Assembly: GCA_945829425.1 (NCBI GenBank)
Contig: CALZUQ010000019.1
Span: 1-47,200, forward strand
From: an uncultured bacterium
GTDB lineage: Bacteria; Bacteroidota; Bacteroidia; Bacteroidales; Bacteroidaceae
Length of the DNA stretch: 47,200 nt
Reading direction: 5' to 3'
How positions within the stretch are numbered: position 1 is the stretch's first letter; every line of letters starts with the position of its first letter. Under the pieces are notes generated by a model that did no database searches, was not told the DNA's origin, and saw only the letters and a program-made list of their open reading frames with translations. The translations under genes were made by a program, and so were the position numbers. Positions 7,575 through 15,164 of this stretch are shown here, piece by piece.

Positions 7575-8456
7575 CTATTCCACCATTCTTAGGGAAATCT
7601 CCGTACGGCATTGTTCCATAAGCCATTTTGGAGTACTTGTAGCTCCGCATATCCCGACACTATGTGCTTTTTTCAGCCATTCCGGGTCAATCTCCTCCGG
7701 TCCTTCAATATGGTATGAATTGCTGTTCACCTTCAGACATTCGTTGTATAGCACTTTTCCGTTGCTCGACTTCCTTCCTGAGACGAATATTATGAGGTCA
7801 TGCTGTTCTGCAAAACTTCTGATATTGTCCATGCGGTTTGCCACCTGCCGGCATATCGTGTCAAAGCTTTTGAAGGTATGCCCTTCCTCCATGTGCTCGC
7901 TGATGTATCCTATGATTTTGTTATACTCTCCGAGCGACTTTGTCGTCTGTGAATAGAGATATGTGTCTTTTGAGAAACTGATGTCAGATTTCAGCAGCTC
8001 TTCATAGTGTTCTATGACAATCGCCGTGCCGTCTGTTTGCCCTACCAGTCCGAGAACCTCGGCATGTCCGTTTTTCCCGAATATGATGATCTGTGCTTCC
8101 GGCTGTTCAAGGTATTGTTTTCTTATACGTCTCTGCAAAGCCAGTACTACGGGACATGTCGCGTCGATAATCTCCACGTTGTTACGTTTTGCAGTAGCGT
8201 AAGTCTGTGGAGGTTCTCCATGAGCTCTGAGCAGCACTCGGGCGTTGTGCAGGTTTTCCAGTTCATTGTGGTTTATGGTTATCAGTCCCCGGTCGTGGAG
8301 CCTGTCACACTCTGTACCGTTATGTACGATATCACCAAGACAATACAGTTTTCCCCCTTCCGAGAGTTTTTCTTCTGCCTTCTGTATTGCCGTGGTGACA
8401 CCGAAGCAGAACCCGCTGCCACTGTCTATCTCAATGTTTATTTCCTTATTCTTCAT
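7575..8456 (-). CDS. ispH: 4-hydroxy-3-methylbut-2-enyl diphosphate reductase (LytB)
   Basis: The last enzyme of the MEP pathway, it reduces HMBPP to IPP and DMAPP with a [4Fe-4S] cluster. The 293 residues fit the family. The three cluster cysteines are Cys17 (SGFCFGV), Cys101 (DATCP) and Cys202 (DTICRQ). The substrate-binding histidines appear at His45 (IVHN), His79 (RAHGEPP) and His131, with the catalytic Glu133 (GHAE). GATSTP near the end replaces the common SATSTP. It is the most downstream gene of the minus-strand block, and 132 bases holding a 98-bp dispersed repeat separate it from meaB. Confidence 0.96.
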   Translation of the reverse strand: MKNKEINIEIDSGSGFCFGVTTAIQKAEEKLSEGGKLYCLGDIVHNGTECDRLHDRGLITINHNELENLHNARVLLRAHGEPPQTYATAKRNNVEIIDATCPVVLALQRRIRKQYLEQPEAQIIIFGKNGHAEVLGLVGQTDGTAIVIEHYEELLKSDISFSKDTYLYSQTTKSLGEYNKIIGYISEHMEEGHTFKSFDTICRQVANRMDNIRSFAEQHDLIIFVSGRKSSNGKVLYNECLKVNSNSYHIEGPEEIDPEWLKKAHSVGICGATSTPKWLMEQCRTEISLRMVE

Positions 8457-8487
8457 TGATTTCTGTTCCTCCTTTCCCGTTTTTTTT

Positions 8488-8585
8488 ATTCAACTTTCTC
8501 TAGTGCTTGTTGCCGGAAACAATGGTTCTGGGCGCGTCAAACTGTCTTTTGATACCCAATCCGTTTTCACTTGCGAAACTTGAAT
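8488..8585. repeat. 98-bp dispersed element (uninterrupted copy)
   Basis: It runs from ATTCAACTTTCTCTAG to GCGAAACTTGAAT, with inverted ends of the form ATTCAAnTTTC. Reversed, it aligns along its length with the element at 27802-28060 (ATTCAAGTTTCGCAAGTG, GGATTGGGTATCAAAAG, GACGCGCCC, AACCATTGTTT), except that the other copy has about 160 extra bases after the CGCGCCC. It occupies most of the ispH-meaB gap. Confidence 0.75.
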
Positions 8586-8588
8586 TTT

Positions 8589-9695
8589 TCATTCCTTGTC
8601 CCTCATGTCTTTGAAGTAGGTATCCAGCAGTTCTTGTGCTGCCGTGAAGGATGTCTTCTGGTTGTTCAGCACACATGCCTCGGCGTCTTTCTTCATGAGG
8701 CGTATCTTCGGGTTCTGGTAGAAGGAACGTCTGAGATGCTCGTCTATGGTTTCATACATCCAGTACTGAGCTTGTTTTGAGCGTCGGTATTCAAGGTATC
8801 CGTTTTCCTTTACGAATTCGAAATATCCGAAGATCATATCCCAAACCTCTTTCACCCCATATCCGTAGAACCCGCTGTAACACAATACCTGCGGTTGCCA
8901 TCCGCTTTCTGCTTGCGGGAAGAAATGTAGTGCGTTTTTCAGGCTTGTCGCTGTTGTCTTACACCTCTCTACGTTGTCACCGTCGCATTTGTTTATCACA
9001 ATGCCGTCAGCCATTTCCATGATGCCGCGTTTTATGCCTTGCAGTTCGTCTCCCGTTCCTGTCACTTGCAGCAAGAGGAAGAAGTCTACCATGGAGTGAC
9101 ATGCTGTCTCGCTCTGTCCTACACCTACTGTTTCAACGAATATTGTGTTATACCCCGCAGCTTCACAAAGTATTATTGTCTCACGTGTCTTACGTGCCAC
9201 ACCGCCAAGGGATCCGGCACTTGGTGAGGGACGTATGAAGGCGTCGGTACGTTGTGAGAGCTTCTCCATACGTGTCTTGTCGCCGAGGATGGAGCCGCGT
9301 GTCTTCTCGGACGACGGGTCAATGGCGAGCACTGCCAGTTTTCCTCCACATCTGTCGAGGACATGACATCCGAAGACGTCTATCGATGTGGACTTTCCTG
9401 CTCCGGGAACCCCGCTGATGCCTATTCTCACCGATTTCCCGCTGTATGGCAGACAGCGTTCTATCACTGCCTGTGCCTTTTCCTGATGTTCTGGTGCTTG
9501 GCTTTCGATAAGTGTTACAGCCTGTGACAGCATTGTTATGTTGCCTTTCAGGATGCCGTCGACAAGTTCATCGACCGAGTAGTCTCGCCGTCTGAACCTG
9601 TTTCTCTTGAGGTACGGGTTTATTATTGATGGCTGTTCTACGCCTGCATTGACCTGAAGTCCTGCATATTCTGTTGAGTTCTCTGGATGTTCCAT
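8589..9695 (-). CDS. meaB: Methylmalonyl-CoA mutase-associated GTPase MeaB (ArgK family)
   Basis: This G3E-type P-loop GTPase guards and reactivates B12-dependent methylmalonyl-CoA mutase, which Bacteroidales use in the succinate-propionate pathway. The P-loop GVPGAGKS is at residues 95-102. IDPSS, ETVGVGQSE (switch region) and NKCDGDN (base recognition) follow in order. At 368 residues it is a little longer than typical MeaB because of an N-terminal extension of about 25 residues. The mutase subunits are not in this window. The DUF1573 gene ends 69 bases upstream on the same strand. Confidence 0.94.
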   Translation of the reverse strand: MEHPENSTEYAGLQVNAGVEQPSIINPYLKRNRFRRRDYSVDELVDGILKGNITMLSQAVTLIESQAPEHQEKAQAVIERCLPYSGKSVRIGISGVPGAGKSTSIDVFGCHVLDRCGGKLAVLAIDPSSEKTRGSILGDKTRMEKLSQRTDAFIRPSPSAGSLGGVARKTRETIILCEAAGYNTIFVETVGVGQSETACHSMVDFFLLLQVTGTGDELQGIKRGIMEMADGIVINKCDGDNVERCKTTATSLKNALHFFPQAESGWQPQVLCYSGFYGYGVKEVWDMIFGYFEFVKENGYLEYRRSKQAQYWMYETIDEHLRRSFYQNPKIRLMKKDAEACVLNNQKTSFTAAQELLDTYFKDMRDKE

Positions 9696-9764
9696 AGTAT
9701 CTGTCGTCTTTTGGTCTGTAGAGATTCGTCTTTGTCCTTCCGTCTCTCTTACGTCTGTTGAACG

Positions 9765-10823
9765 TTATTTCACTTCTATGACGACCTTTGGGTTTTTCGG
9801 GTCGTTGGTAATCATTAATATTCTTGGGCGTGTCTTCTGTTGCCTCAGTTCCTCTTCGTCGACGTTTATTTTCAGCGTTGTCGCCTCCATAGGTTTCAGG
9901 TTGCTCTTGGCGAGCGAAACCTGCATTCCTGAGGTGAACATCTGTAACGAAGATATTTCCAGCATCCCTTTTCCTGTATTCTGGATTGTTATCTCGCCCT
10001 TTTTCTTTCCTTTCTTTCCTGCCATGTTGCTGACCTTTATCTCCTTGGCAGATAATATTATTTCGGGTAGCGTCTCCTTGTTGGCATTGCCCTCAACAGA
10101 AGGCAGCAATACCGCAGAGACAGGTATCTCCTTTTCTGCCGAGACTTTCTCGCCCATGTTCTTGCCAAGGTATATTGATGTCTGAGAAAGTCCGAGGTCA
10201 CGCAGTTTCTCCGTGAGCAGTGTGAGGCGTATCTCTCCTCCTTCTTCCGGCATGATCCTTACAGGCGAAACCTCAGCGAGGATGTATTCCGGCAGGTGCA
10301 TCACTACGGGTTCTATCGCCGTCCCCGTAGTGTTCAGTATGTTTATTGTCTGTACCGGTTTCTCTCCACGACAAACGTCGTCGAACTCTACCACGTCTTT
10401 GTCTGTCCTGATTTGTCCTATCTCGTATGGATATGTCGTGCTATAGTCTTTTATTTCCGTGACCACGACGCCCTGTAACTGTATTATGAGAGGCACGTCG
10501 TCGTGTTTCGTATATACCTCAATGTGTCTGGTGAAGTGTCCCAACTGCTTTGCGTCGTATTCTATCTTGAGTGTCGTCGTCTTACGGCTTCCGATGTTTT
10601 TCTTCGACACCTTTGTCTTTGTACAACCGCATCCGTTGCGTATCTCCCGGATAGTGACCTGTTTCGATGACGGGTTTTTCAGTTTCACCTCGATTGTCTT
10701 GGGTGTGCGGAACTGTATCAGCCCGCAGTCTATTATGTCACTTTCTGTTGTCAGTGTCTGTCCCATGACGTTTGTAGCCATGGCGAAGAGAAGAGATATT
10801 CCGAGAGAGATTCTGTTCTTCAT
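9765..10823 (-). CDS. Exported DUF1573-domain protein
   Basis: The 352-residue protein has a signal peptide (MKNRISLGISLLFAMATNVMGQ). A DUF1573 domain with an immunoglobulin-like ASH fold spans about residues 28-125, shown by DCGLIQFRTPKTIEVKLKNP, NGCGCTKTKVSKK and YDAKQLGHFTRHIEVYTK. Two further beta-rich regions follow (about 150-210 and 260-350), the last ending ITNDPKNPKVVIEVK in the same style, so it probably holds several such repeats. DUF1573 proteins are very common in Bacteroidetes and have no fixed function. A hairpin at 10924-10969 separates it from prs upstream. Confidence 0.88.
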   Translation of the reverse strand: MKNRISLGISLLFAMATNVMGQTLTTESDIIDCGLIQFRTPKTIEVKLKNPSSKQVTIREIRNGCGCTKTKVSKKNIGSRKTTTLKIEYDAKQLGHFTRHIEVYTKHDDVPLIIQLQGVVVTEIKDYSTTYPYEIGQIRTDKDVVEFDDVCRGEKPVQTINILNTTGTAIEPVVMHLPEYILAEVSPVRIMPEEGGEIRLTLLTEKLRDLGLSQTSIYLGKNMGEKVSAEKEIPVSAVLLPSVEGNANKETLPEIILSAKEIKVSNMAGKKGKKKGEITIQNTGKGMLEISSLQMFTSGMQVSLAKSNLKPMEATTLKINVDEEELRQQKTRPRILMITNDPKNPKVVIEVK

Positions 10824-10923
10824 GTGTCTTTTTTGTTTTGATAGTCAGGAAGATGTCAGGTGTAAGGTGTGTCAGGAGACATGAATTGTAGTCACCTTGT
10901 GTTCATTCCGTTTTTAAAGCAAT

Positions 10924-10969
10924 GACGTCTCCACTCTTACTACGTTGGAGTGGTAAGTGCAGAGACGTC
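10924..10969 (-). terminator. Hairpin after prs, probable terminator
   Basis: GACGTCTC and GAGACGTC pair as outer arms, with an inner CCACTC/GGAGTGG stem. On the plus strand it is followed by TTTTCC, and on the minus strand by ATTGCTTTAAAAAC. It lies between the prs stop and the DUF1573 start, which fits termination of prs transcription. Confidence 0.5.
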
Positions 10970-11035
10970 TTTTCCTGTTCTTTTTTTGTGTGGGATAGAG
11001 TCAGTATTCCTTCTGCCTCATATCCTTTTTCCATG

Positions 11036-11980
11036 TCAGTTTCTTACTATATACTGGCTGCTGATACTCTCGTTGTTGACAACACGACGTATAGTCTCGG
11101 CGAACATGTCAGCGACAGAGAGCTGCTTGACTTTTGCGCAACGCTGTGAGTAAGGTATGGAGTCGGTGAATACTATCTCCTCCAGTGCGGAGTTTTGCAC
11201 CCTCTCCGAAGCAGGTCCTGACATCACGCAGTGGCTGGCACATGCTCTTACGCTTCTTGCCCCTGCTTCCTTCATGATGTTCGCTGCCGTCGTTATGGTT
11301 CCTGCCGTGTCCACCATATCGTCAACGATTACCACGTCCTTGTCTTTCACGTCGCCAATGATCTGCATTGACTCAATGACGTTGGCACATGCACGTGTCT
11401 TGTTGCAGAGCACTAACGGGCAGTCGAGATATTTGGCGTATGTCTTGGCACGTTTTGCACCACCGACGTCAGGCGACGCGATGACGAGGTTCTCTAACTG
11501 TAATGACTTCAGATATGGCAGAAGGACTCCGGAACCGTAGAGGTGGTCGACGGGAACGTCGAAGAACCCCTGTATCTGGTCAGCATGCAGGTCCATGGTT
11601 ATCAGACGGTCAATGCCTGCTACGGCGAGCAAGTCAGCTACGAGCTTTGCACCTATCGACACACGCGGTTTGTCTTTCCTGTCCTGTCGTGCCCAGCCGA
11701 AGTATGGTGTTACCGCTATGATGCTCTTTGCCGATGCACGTTTTGCGGCATCAATCATGAGCAGGAGTTCCATGAGGTTGTCAGAATTGGGGAATGTGCT
11801 CTGTATGAGGAATACGTCTCTTCCGCGTATTGACTCTTCATAGCTTACTGCAAACTCACCGTCGGAGAATTTGGTCATAACCAGGTTTCCGAGGTTGCAT
11901 CCGAGGCTCTGACAAATTTTCTCTGCGAGGTATTTTGTTGCGGTACCCGAGAAAACTCTGAAATTCGTTGAATCAGTCAT
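11036..11980 (-). CDS. prs: Ribose-phosphate pyrophosphokinase (PRPP synthetase)
   Basis: The enzyme makes PRPP from ribose 5-phosphate and ATP for nucleotide, His and Trp synthesis. The 314 residues match class I enzymes. Visible signatures are FSDGE near residue 38, the divalent-metal and catalytic-loop region beginning ITMDLHADQIQGFFDVPVDH (about residue 126 onward), and the PRPP-binding loop VVIVDDMVDTAGT (about 215-227). The reading frame is intact and ends RNVSISSQYIVRN-like, as is usual. It sits alone between the ThiE-like gene and the DUF1573 gene, with about 87 bases upstream. Confidence 0.97.
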   Translation of the reverse strand: MTDSTNFRVFSGTATKYLAEKICQSLGCNLGNLVMTKFSDGEFAVSYEESIRGRDVFLIQSTFPNSDNLMELLLMIDAAKRASAKSIIAVTPYFGWARQDRKDKPRVSIGAKLVADLLAVAGIDRLITMDLHADQIQGFFDVPVDHLYGSGVLLPYLKSLQLENLVIASPDVGGAKRAKTYAKYLDCPLVLCNKTRACANVIESMQIIGDVKDKDVVIVDDMVDTAGTITTAANIMKEAGARSVRACASHCVMSGPASERVQNSALEEIVFTDSIPYSQRCAKVKQLSVADMFAETIRRVVNNESISSQYIVRN

Positions 11981-12067
11981 TACTGTATTATTTTTTTACC
12001 GTGAGGTTTGTTATGTTGTTGGATTGTGGAAAAATGTACATTCCACTTGTATCACTGTTTTTTTCAA

Positions 12068-12676
12068 TTATCTTACGGCTTTTCTCAGTTTATGGAAATG
12101 CTCTATAAGTCCTTTGTAGTCTATCTGTTGGTGTATATTGAAACGGTTCCATATATCTCCGCAAATCACCACACCTCCGAAACCTTCGTCCTGTGCCCAG
12201 CGAATGTTGTCGGCGTTCATGCCTCCGAGCGCATAGACTTTCTTGTCTATTATTCCGCTTCTTGAAGCTTGGTGTATCTCTTCGAGTGAGAATTTCGATT
12301 TCACCTCAGGCTGGTGCAGGCTGTCGAAGATGTCGTGCAAGAAGACATATTGGCTTTGTTTCTTTATCTCCTTCAGTGTGTCAAAATCCATGCAGCTTCT
12401 GCTTACCTTGCCTTTATATCCGTTAGGCACTTCCTGTTCGGGAGTGTCGAGGTGTATTCCTCCAAGGTCAAATTCCTGTTTCATGTAATAGTGTTCGTGT
12501 ATCACTATTCGCTCATGATAGTCGTCAGGAATGAGTGTCAGCAGCCGCTCAAGATATAATGGTTCCGATCCTGGCTTGTAAAGGTGCAGGAGGTCTAAGC
12601 CTTCGTCGAAGAGTGTCGTGATGATTTTGTCCTCTTCGACAAAGAATTGTGGTTGGGATATTATAACGAGCTTCAT
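12068..12676 (-). CDS. ThiE/TenI-like TIM-barrel protein (thiamine phosphate synthase family)
   Basis: The 202-residue protein has the size and layout of the thiamine phosphate synthase superfamily. Strand-end motifs are LDLLHLYKPG near residue 30, HEHYYMKQEFDLGGIHLD near 60-77, SRSCMDFDTLKEI (residues 92-104), and the phosphate-binding ALGGMNADNIRWA followed by GFGGVVICGDIW. No thiamine genes are adjacent, and several catalytic positions of true ThiE cannot be confirmed by eye, so it may be a TenI-like paralogue. A good promoter lies 20 bases upstream. Confidence 0.8.
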   Translation of the reverse strand: MKLVIISQPQFFVEEDKIITTLFDEGLDLLHLYKPGSEPLYLERLLTLIPDDYHERIVIHEHYYMKQEFDLGGIHLDTPEQEVPNGYKGKVSRSCMDFDTLKEIKKQSQYVFLHDIFDSLHQPEVKSKFSLEEIHQASRSGIIDKKVYALGGMNADNIRWAQDEGFGGVVICGDIWNRFNIHQQIDYKGLIEHFHKLRKAVR

Positions 12677-12695
12677 GATGATTTCTATTTTGTTG

Positions 12696-12727
12696 CAAAA
12701 TTATTAAAAATACGCCAAACCACCAAC
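12696..12727 (-). promoter_or_regulatory. Promoter of the ThiE-like gene
   Basis: On the minus strand, TAATTTTG (12696-12703) matches TAnnTTTG, and GTTG (12724-12727) lies 20 bases upstream in the -33 position. The start codon follows the -7 box by about 20 bases, giving a short leader. Confidence 0.5.
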
Positions 12728-12801
12728 GTCTTTATGCTAAAAAGTGATAATATACTGCTTTTCATGACAAGAGTCACGTTGAAACATCACGCGAAAACCA
12801 T

Positions 12802-14718
12802 TTATTGTCGCTTATCACTCTTTTTCTTCTTTCTCCCGGTATGGCTCTTCGGTATATCCCTTACGCTTCTTGTCTCTCTCCCCTTGCTGAACGTTTGTGA
12901 GTCTTTATACAGAGCAGTGATGAGGTCTTCTCTTCCTATGCTTTTCAGTGTTCTCTCTATATTCCTCCGTTCTTCCGGCTTATACCAGAAGAAGAACTGC
13001 CTCTGCATGAGTTTTTCTGCTTGTTTCTTAGCAGAAAAGACCGGTTCGAGTGTGTAGGGGTCGTAACCCGTATACCACATCTCTGTTGATATGGTAAGTG
13101 GGGTAGGGGTGAAGTCCTGAACTTGTTCGAGGTGGAAGTCGAGTCCTTTCGTTATTACCGCCAGTTCTGCCATGTCTTCTGCATGACATCCGGGGTGGCT
13201 GCTGATGAAATAAGGTATTATCTGCTGTTTCAGTCCTTCCTCACGGCATATCCTGTCAAAAACTTTTTTAAAGTCTCTGAACTGTTGGAACGGCGGTTTT
13301 CTCATGAGTTTCAGCACTTTGTCTGAGGTATGCTCCGGTGCTACCTTCAGTCTTCCGCTGACATGATGTGTTATGAGTTCTCTCGTATATTCCTTTGCCG
13401 CCTCGTTCACCCTTTCGTCGTCAGACCTGTGAAGGAGGAGGTCATACCTCACTCCTGAACCTATGAAGCTTTTCTTCACCTCGGGCATGGCATCAACACT
13501 GCGGTATATTTCCGTCAGTTTGCTGTGGTCGGTGTTGAGGTTCGGACATATCTTAGGGTGTATGCACGACGGCCTTTTACACGCCGTGCATGCCTTCTTG
13601 TTCTTCCCCTCCATGGAGTACATGTTTGCTGAAGGTCCTCCGAGGTCGGAGATATAGCCTTTGAAGTCAGGCATCTTGCATACCTCCCTGACCTCTTCCA
13701 GTATGCTCTCTTTTGACCGTGACGTGATGAATTTTCCCTGATGAGCAGAGATCGTGCAGAAGGCACAGCCCCCGAAACATCCTCGGTGTATGTTCACCGA
13801 GAATTTTATCATCTCATAAGCCGGAATCCTCTTGCCTTTATATTTCGGGTGTGGGAGTCGTGTGTAGGGCAGGGCGTGTGAACGGTCAAGCTCTTCCGTC
13901 GTCATGGTGGGGAACGGCGGGTTTACCACGACATATTCCTCTCCGACCTTCTGTATCAGACGTTGTGCGCATATTCTGTTTGACTCTTCCTCGATATGCC
14001 TTATGTTCTCAGCTTGTGCCTTCTTGTTTTTCAGACATTCCTCGTGTGAGTGCAGGATGATGTCTTCTGCCGTTATTCCGCCCGGTATCTCCTCTTCCTT
14101 GCACAGGAAGACGGTCTGCGGCAGTGTCCTGACCTCTTTTATGTCCATGCCTTCCGCAAGACAGCGCGTCAGCTCTGTCGTCACCCTCTCTCCCATTCCG
14201 TAAGTTATCATGTCTGCACCGGAGTCGCAGAGGATACATTTCCTCAGCGAGTCCTGCCAGTAGTCGTAATGCGTCACACGCCGCAACGAAGCCTCTATGC
14301 CTCCCAAGACTACGGGTACATCGGGGAACAGTTCCTTGAGGATCTTGGTATATACTATGGTAGGGTATTCCGGACGGCAGTCATGACGCCCGTCGGGTGA
14401 GTATGCATCTTCCGACCTCAGCCTGTGGTTTGCAGTATATTTGTTCACCATAGAGTCCATACATCCCGGAGCTACGGCGAAAAAGAGCCGTGGCTTCCCC
14501 AGTTTTCTGAAGTCTCTGTAGTCGCCGTGCCAGTCCGGTTGCGGCACTATGGCAACCCTGTAACCTTCCGACTCCAGCGTCCTGCCTATCACGGCGGCGC
14601 CGAAGGAAGGGTGGTCGACGTAAGCGTCGGCAGAGAAGATTATTATGTCGACATAATCCCATCCCCTCAGTTCCAGTTCTTTTTTTGTCGTTGGCAGAAA
14701 GTCTGTCAGTAAAGGCAT
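12802..14718 (-). CDS. YgiQ family radical SAM protein
   Basis: The 638-residue protein is full length for the YgiQ family. The N-terminal region begins MPLLTDFLPTTKKELELRGW with a B12-binding-like segment (IIFSADAYVDHPSFG). The radical SAM cluster motif is HRGCFGGCAFCTISAHQG, with Cys314, Cys318 and Cys321. A second cysteine group, CTACKRPSCIHPKICPNL, follows around residues 375-395. The C-terminus is lysine/arginine-rich (HTGRKKKKSDKRQ). The family is widespread, but I know of no settled substrate. It starts 18 bases after the stop of the small gene upstream, so the two are probably co-transcribed. Confidence 0.93.
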   Translation of the reverse strand: MPLLTDFLPTTKKELELRGWDYVDIIIFSADAYVDHPSFGAAVIGRTLESEGYRVAIVPQPDWHGDYRDFRKLGKPRLFFAVAPGCMDSMVNKYTANHRLRSEDAYSPDGRHDCRPEYPTIVYTKILKELFPDVPVVLGGIEASLRRVTHYDYWQDSLRKCILCDSGADMITYGMGERVTTELTRCLAEGMDIKEVRTLPQTVFLCKEEEIPGGITAEDIILHSHEECLKNKKAQAENIRHIEEESNRICAQRLIQKVGEEYVVVNPPFPTMTTEELDRSHALPYTRLPHPKYKGKRIPAYEMIKFSVNIHRGCFGGCAFCTISAHQGKFITSRSKESILEEVREVCKMPDFKGYISDLGGPSANMYSMEGKNKKACTACKRPSCIHPKICPNLNTDHSKLTEIYRSVDAMPEVKKSFIGSGVRYDLLLHRSDDERVNEAAKEYTRELITHHVSGRLKVAPEHTSDKVLKLMRKPPFQQFRDFKKVFDRICREEGLKQQIIPYFISSHPGCHAEDMAELAVITKGLDFHLEQVQDFTPTPLTISTEMWYTGYDPYTLEPVFSAKKQAEKLMQRQFFFWYKPEERRNIERTLKSIGREDLITALYKDSQTFSKGRETRSVRDIPKSHTGRKKKKSDKRQ

Positions 14719-14736
14719 AATGTTTCTTGTTTTTTC

Positions 14737-15072
14737 TTAGTTCCCGTTGTTCATTGTTTGCTCTTCCTCATTCTCTTCTTCTGTCTTGAAGAAATATGCG
14801 GCGTAAGCTTTCACGAGGTTGCCAAGTCCTGCAGCTTTCATGTTCGGATGATATATGACATCAGAACACAAGTTCATAATGTCTTGGTTGTCTGTGCCTT
14901 CTGTCTCTAATAAAGCCCTGGTGTTCAGGCGCAGCTTCTCCAATACAGTTTCGTCTATGATCCCGTTGCTGTCAATGAGGTTAGAGAAGAGTTTGTACTT
15001 CTTTATTGTCTCAAGATGCTGCTCTGTGATCTCTATTGTCCGGGTTCCGGAAAGGTTTGTTGTAATTGTCAT
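14737..15072 (-). CDS. Conserved-looking small protein of unknown function (111 codons with stop)
   Basis: I place the start at the ATG ending at 15072 (MTITTNLSGTRTIEITEQHL). The frame stays open upstream to 15228, but that part overlaps the 3' end of the neighbouring large gene and reads as low-quality peptide. The protein is acidic, probably helical and lacks a signal peptide; it ends in a Glu/Asn-rich tail (EEENEEEQTMNNGN). I do not recognise the family. Its tight spacing to ygiQ (18 bases) suggests a shared transcript. Confidence 0.65.
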   Translation of the reverse strand: MTITTNLSGTRTIEITEQHLETIKKYKLFSNLIDSNGIIDETVLEKLRLNTRALLETEGTDNQDIMNLCSDVIYHPNMKAAGLGNLVKAYAAYFFKTEEENEEEQTMNNGN

Positions 15073-15164
15073 ATGTATGTGTGCGAAATATTTTTGTGTG
15101 TTACTAACATTCTGACGGTAGGGAGACTTGTCCTCCGTACCCACAGGACCAGAGGGAAGTGATT